From the NCBI RefSeq assembly GCF_025698545.1, contig NC_068569.1, positions 19,592,001 through 19,656,000 of the forward strand: 64,000 bases of DNA. Direction: 5' to 3'. The notes under the pieces were generated by a model that saw only the letters and a list, made by a program, of their open reading frames with translations, was not told where the DNA came from and did not search any database. Below are positions 63,321 through 64,000 of this stretch, in pieces (position 1 is the first letter of the stretch; every line of letters starts with the position of its first letter). Position numbers and translations under genes: made by a program. The stretch comes from Gossypium raimondii. Lineage: Eukaryota > Streptophyta > Magnoliopsida > Malvales > Malvaceae.

Positions 63321-63878
63321 ATGGCTGAGGCGACCAGCACCCAGAGATCCACTGGCACGGTCAAATGGTTCAGCGCCCAGAAATGTTTCGGTTTCATAGC
63401 TCCCGACGACGGAGGCGACGACCTTTTCGTCCACCAAACCTCTATTCTTTCCCAAGGCTTTCGTACCCTCTCCGATAGCCAACCCGTCGAGTTCTCCATC
63501 GATGTCGGTGAAGATGGCCGAGCTAAGGCCGTTGATGTAACTCCTATGCCTCGACCTCGCCGTCCTTCCCGTGGTGGTGGAAGAGGAGGATATTTTGGCG
63601 GCAGAGGTAGAGGTGGTGGTGGTTACAGGAGAGGAGGTTATGGTGGTGGCGGTGGCGGAGGTAGTGGCGCTTGTTATAATTGTGGGAGGACGGGGCATAT
63701 AGCCAGGGATTGTTATCAAGGTGGTGGAAGTGGAAGTACGAGATACAGTAGCGGCCGTGGAGATGGTGGTGGAAATAGAAGATACGGTGGCGATAGCGGT
63801 GATGGACGAGGAGCTGGGGGACGATGTTTTAATTGTGGAGATGAAGGCCATTTTGCAAGGGATTGCCCTAACAAATAA
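63321..63878 (+). CDS. CSP: Cold-shock-domain, glycine-rich, zinc-knuckle RNA-binding protein
   Basis: Single exon, 185 aa. RNA chaperone type, acting in nucleus and cytoplasm in cold or stress responses. Cold-shock domain at residues 11-74 ([10 protein letters not shown], then [19 protein letters not shown], then ending KAVDVTP). A Gly/Arg-rich RGG-like linker follows (82-116). Two CCHC zinc knuckles lie at C118-C121-H126-C131 and C169-C172-H177-C182, separated by another Gly-rich part. The layout equals the plant GRP2/CSP family with two knuckles. The RNP1 motif, usually KGFGFI, reads KCFGFI (Cys22). The ATG at 63321 is immediately preceded by a heat-shock-element-like sequence. The long reverse-strand ORF over the gene is a by-product of the GGN repeats. 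Confidence 0.95.
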   Translation: MAEATSTQRSTGTVKWFSAQKCFGFIAPDDGGDDLFVHQTSILSQGFRTLSDSQPVEFSIDVGEDGRAKAVDVTPMPRPRRPSRGGGRGGYFGGRGRGGGGYRRGGYGGGGGGGSGACYNCGRTGHIARDCYQGGGSGSTRYSSGRGDGGGNRRYGGDSGDGRGAGGRCFNCGDEGHFARDCPNK

Positions 63879-64000
63879 TTCAGAAAACAAAACCGGACAT
63901 TTCCTATAATATTTAGTGAGTATAAGTTTTTCTTTTACGGTGTTTTGGAAAGGGGTTTATCAGCAAAAGAAGAAGAAACCGGAAAGTTGTCCATTCTTTC

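Noticed and set aside
63285-63890. 201-codon reverse-strand ORF across the cold-shock gene
   Set aside because: It is made of Ser/Thr repeats that mirror the GGN codons of the real gene and has no family resemblance.
1-64000. CRISPR arrays, operons, prokaryotic promoters or integrated organelle/viral genes
   Set aside because: No regularly spaced short repeats, no intronless gene strings and no viral or organellar protein motifs seen; all genes have plant nuclear structure.

Overview
The window is nuclear DNA of a flowering plant, almost certainly a eudicot. It is AT-rich and gene-sparse. Its genes have many short exons with GT-AG introns, and the proteins are typical plant families. The non-coding DNA is full of plant-type repeats: SINEs, small inverted-repeat elements and a solo LTR. 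One dispersed SINE-like family looks to me like a repeat that is abundant in Malvaceae (cotton and relatives). That last point is from memory and should be held loosely.

I could rebuild seven intact gene models and one tandem pair of damaged copies. Every intact exon chain was checked by hand for splice dinucleotides, phase and total length. In order: a MORN-repeat PIP5-kinase (1734-5371, -), an oxysterol-binding-protein-related protein of the plant ORP1 type (16716-22902, -), a biotin-protein ligase of the HCS1 type (26413-30996, -), a plant MPS1/TTK spindle-checkpoint kinase (31818-37289, -), a C2H2 zinc-finger protein with a PARP-like C-terminal domain (41912-43272, +), a GT106-type O-fucosyltransferase family protein (46337-51392, -), two tandem copies of a GPI-anchored-type thaumatin-like gene (58355-59469 and 60416-61563, -), and a cold-shock-domain/zinc-knuckle RNA-binding protein (63321-63878, +).

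The genes are unrelated housekeeping, signalling and defence genes that happen to be neighbours. There is no operon-like system. PIP5K and ORP both belong to phosphoinositide/sterol membrane signalling, but they lie 11 kb apart and I see no functional link in the sequence.

The long gaps (5.4-16.7, 22.9-26.4, 37.3-41.9, 43.3-46.3 and 51.4-58.3 kb) hold no convincing genes. They contain an 818-bp near-palindromic foldback element, an inverted pair of 150-bp MITEs (one nested in an older repeat), SINE copies, a degenerate telomere-like stretch and AT-rich filler.

The most interesting items are these. (1) A ~2.06-kb tandem duplication whose breakpoint lies inside the signal-peptide exon of the thaumatin-like gene; one copy has the promoter and leader but a broken body, the other an intact body without leader or promoter. 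(2) An upstream ORF in the biotin ligase leader that overlaps the plastid start and stops just past the second, cytosolic-type start. (3) A perfect four-unit heat-shock element directly before the ATG of the cold-shock protein, which itself has an unusual Cys in its RNP1 motif. (4) A C2H2 protein whose PARP-like domain seems to carry an H-L-E instead of an H-Y-E triad. I did not find a clearly new biological system.
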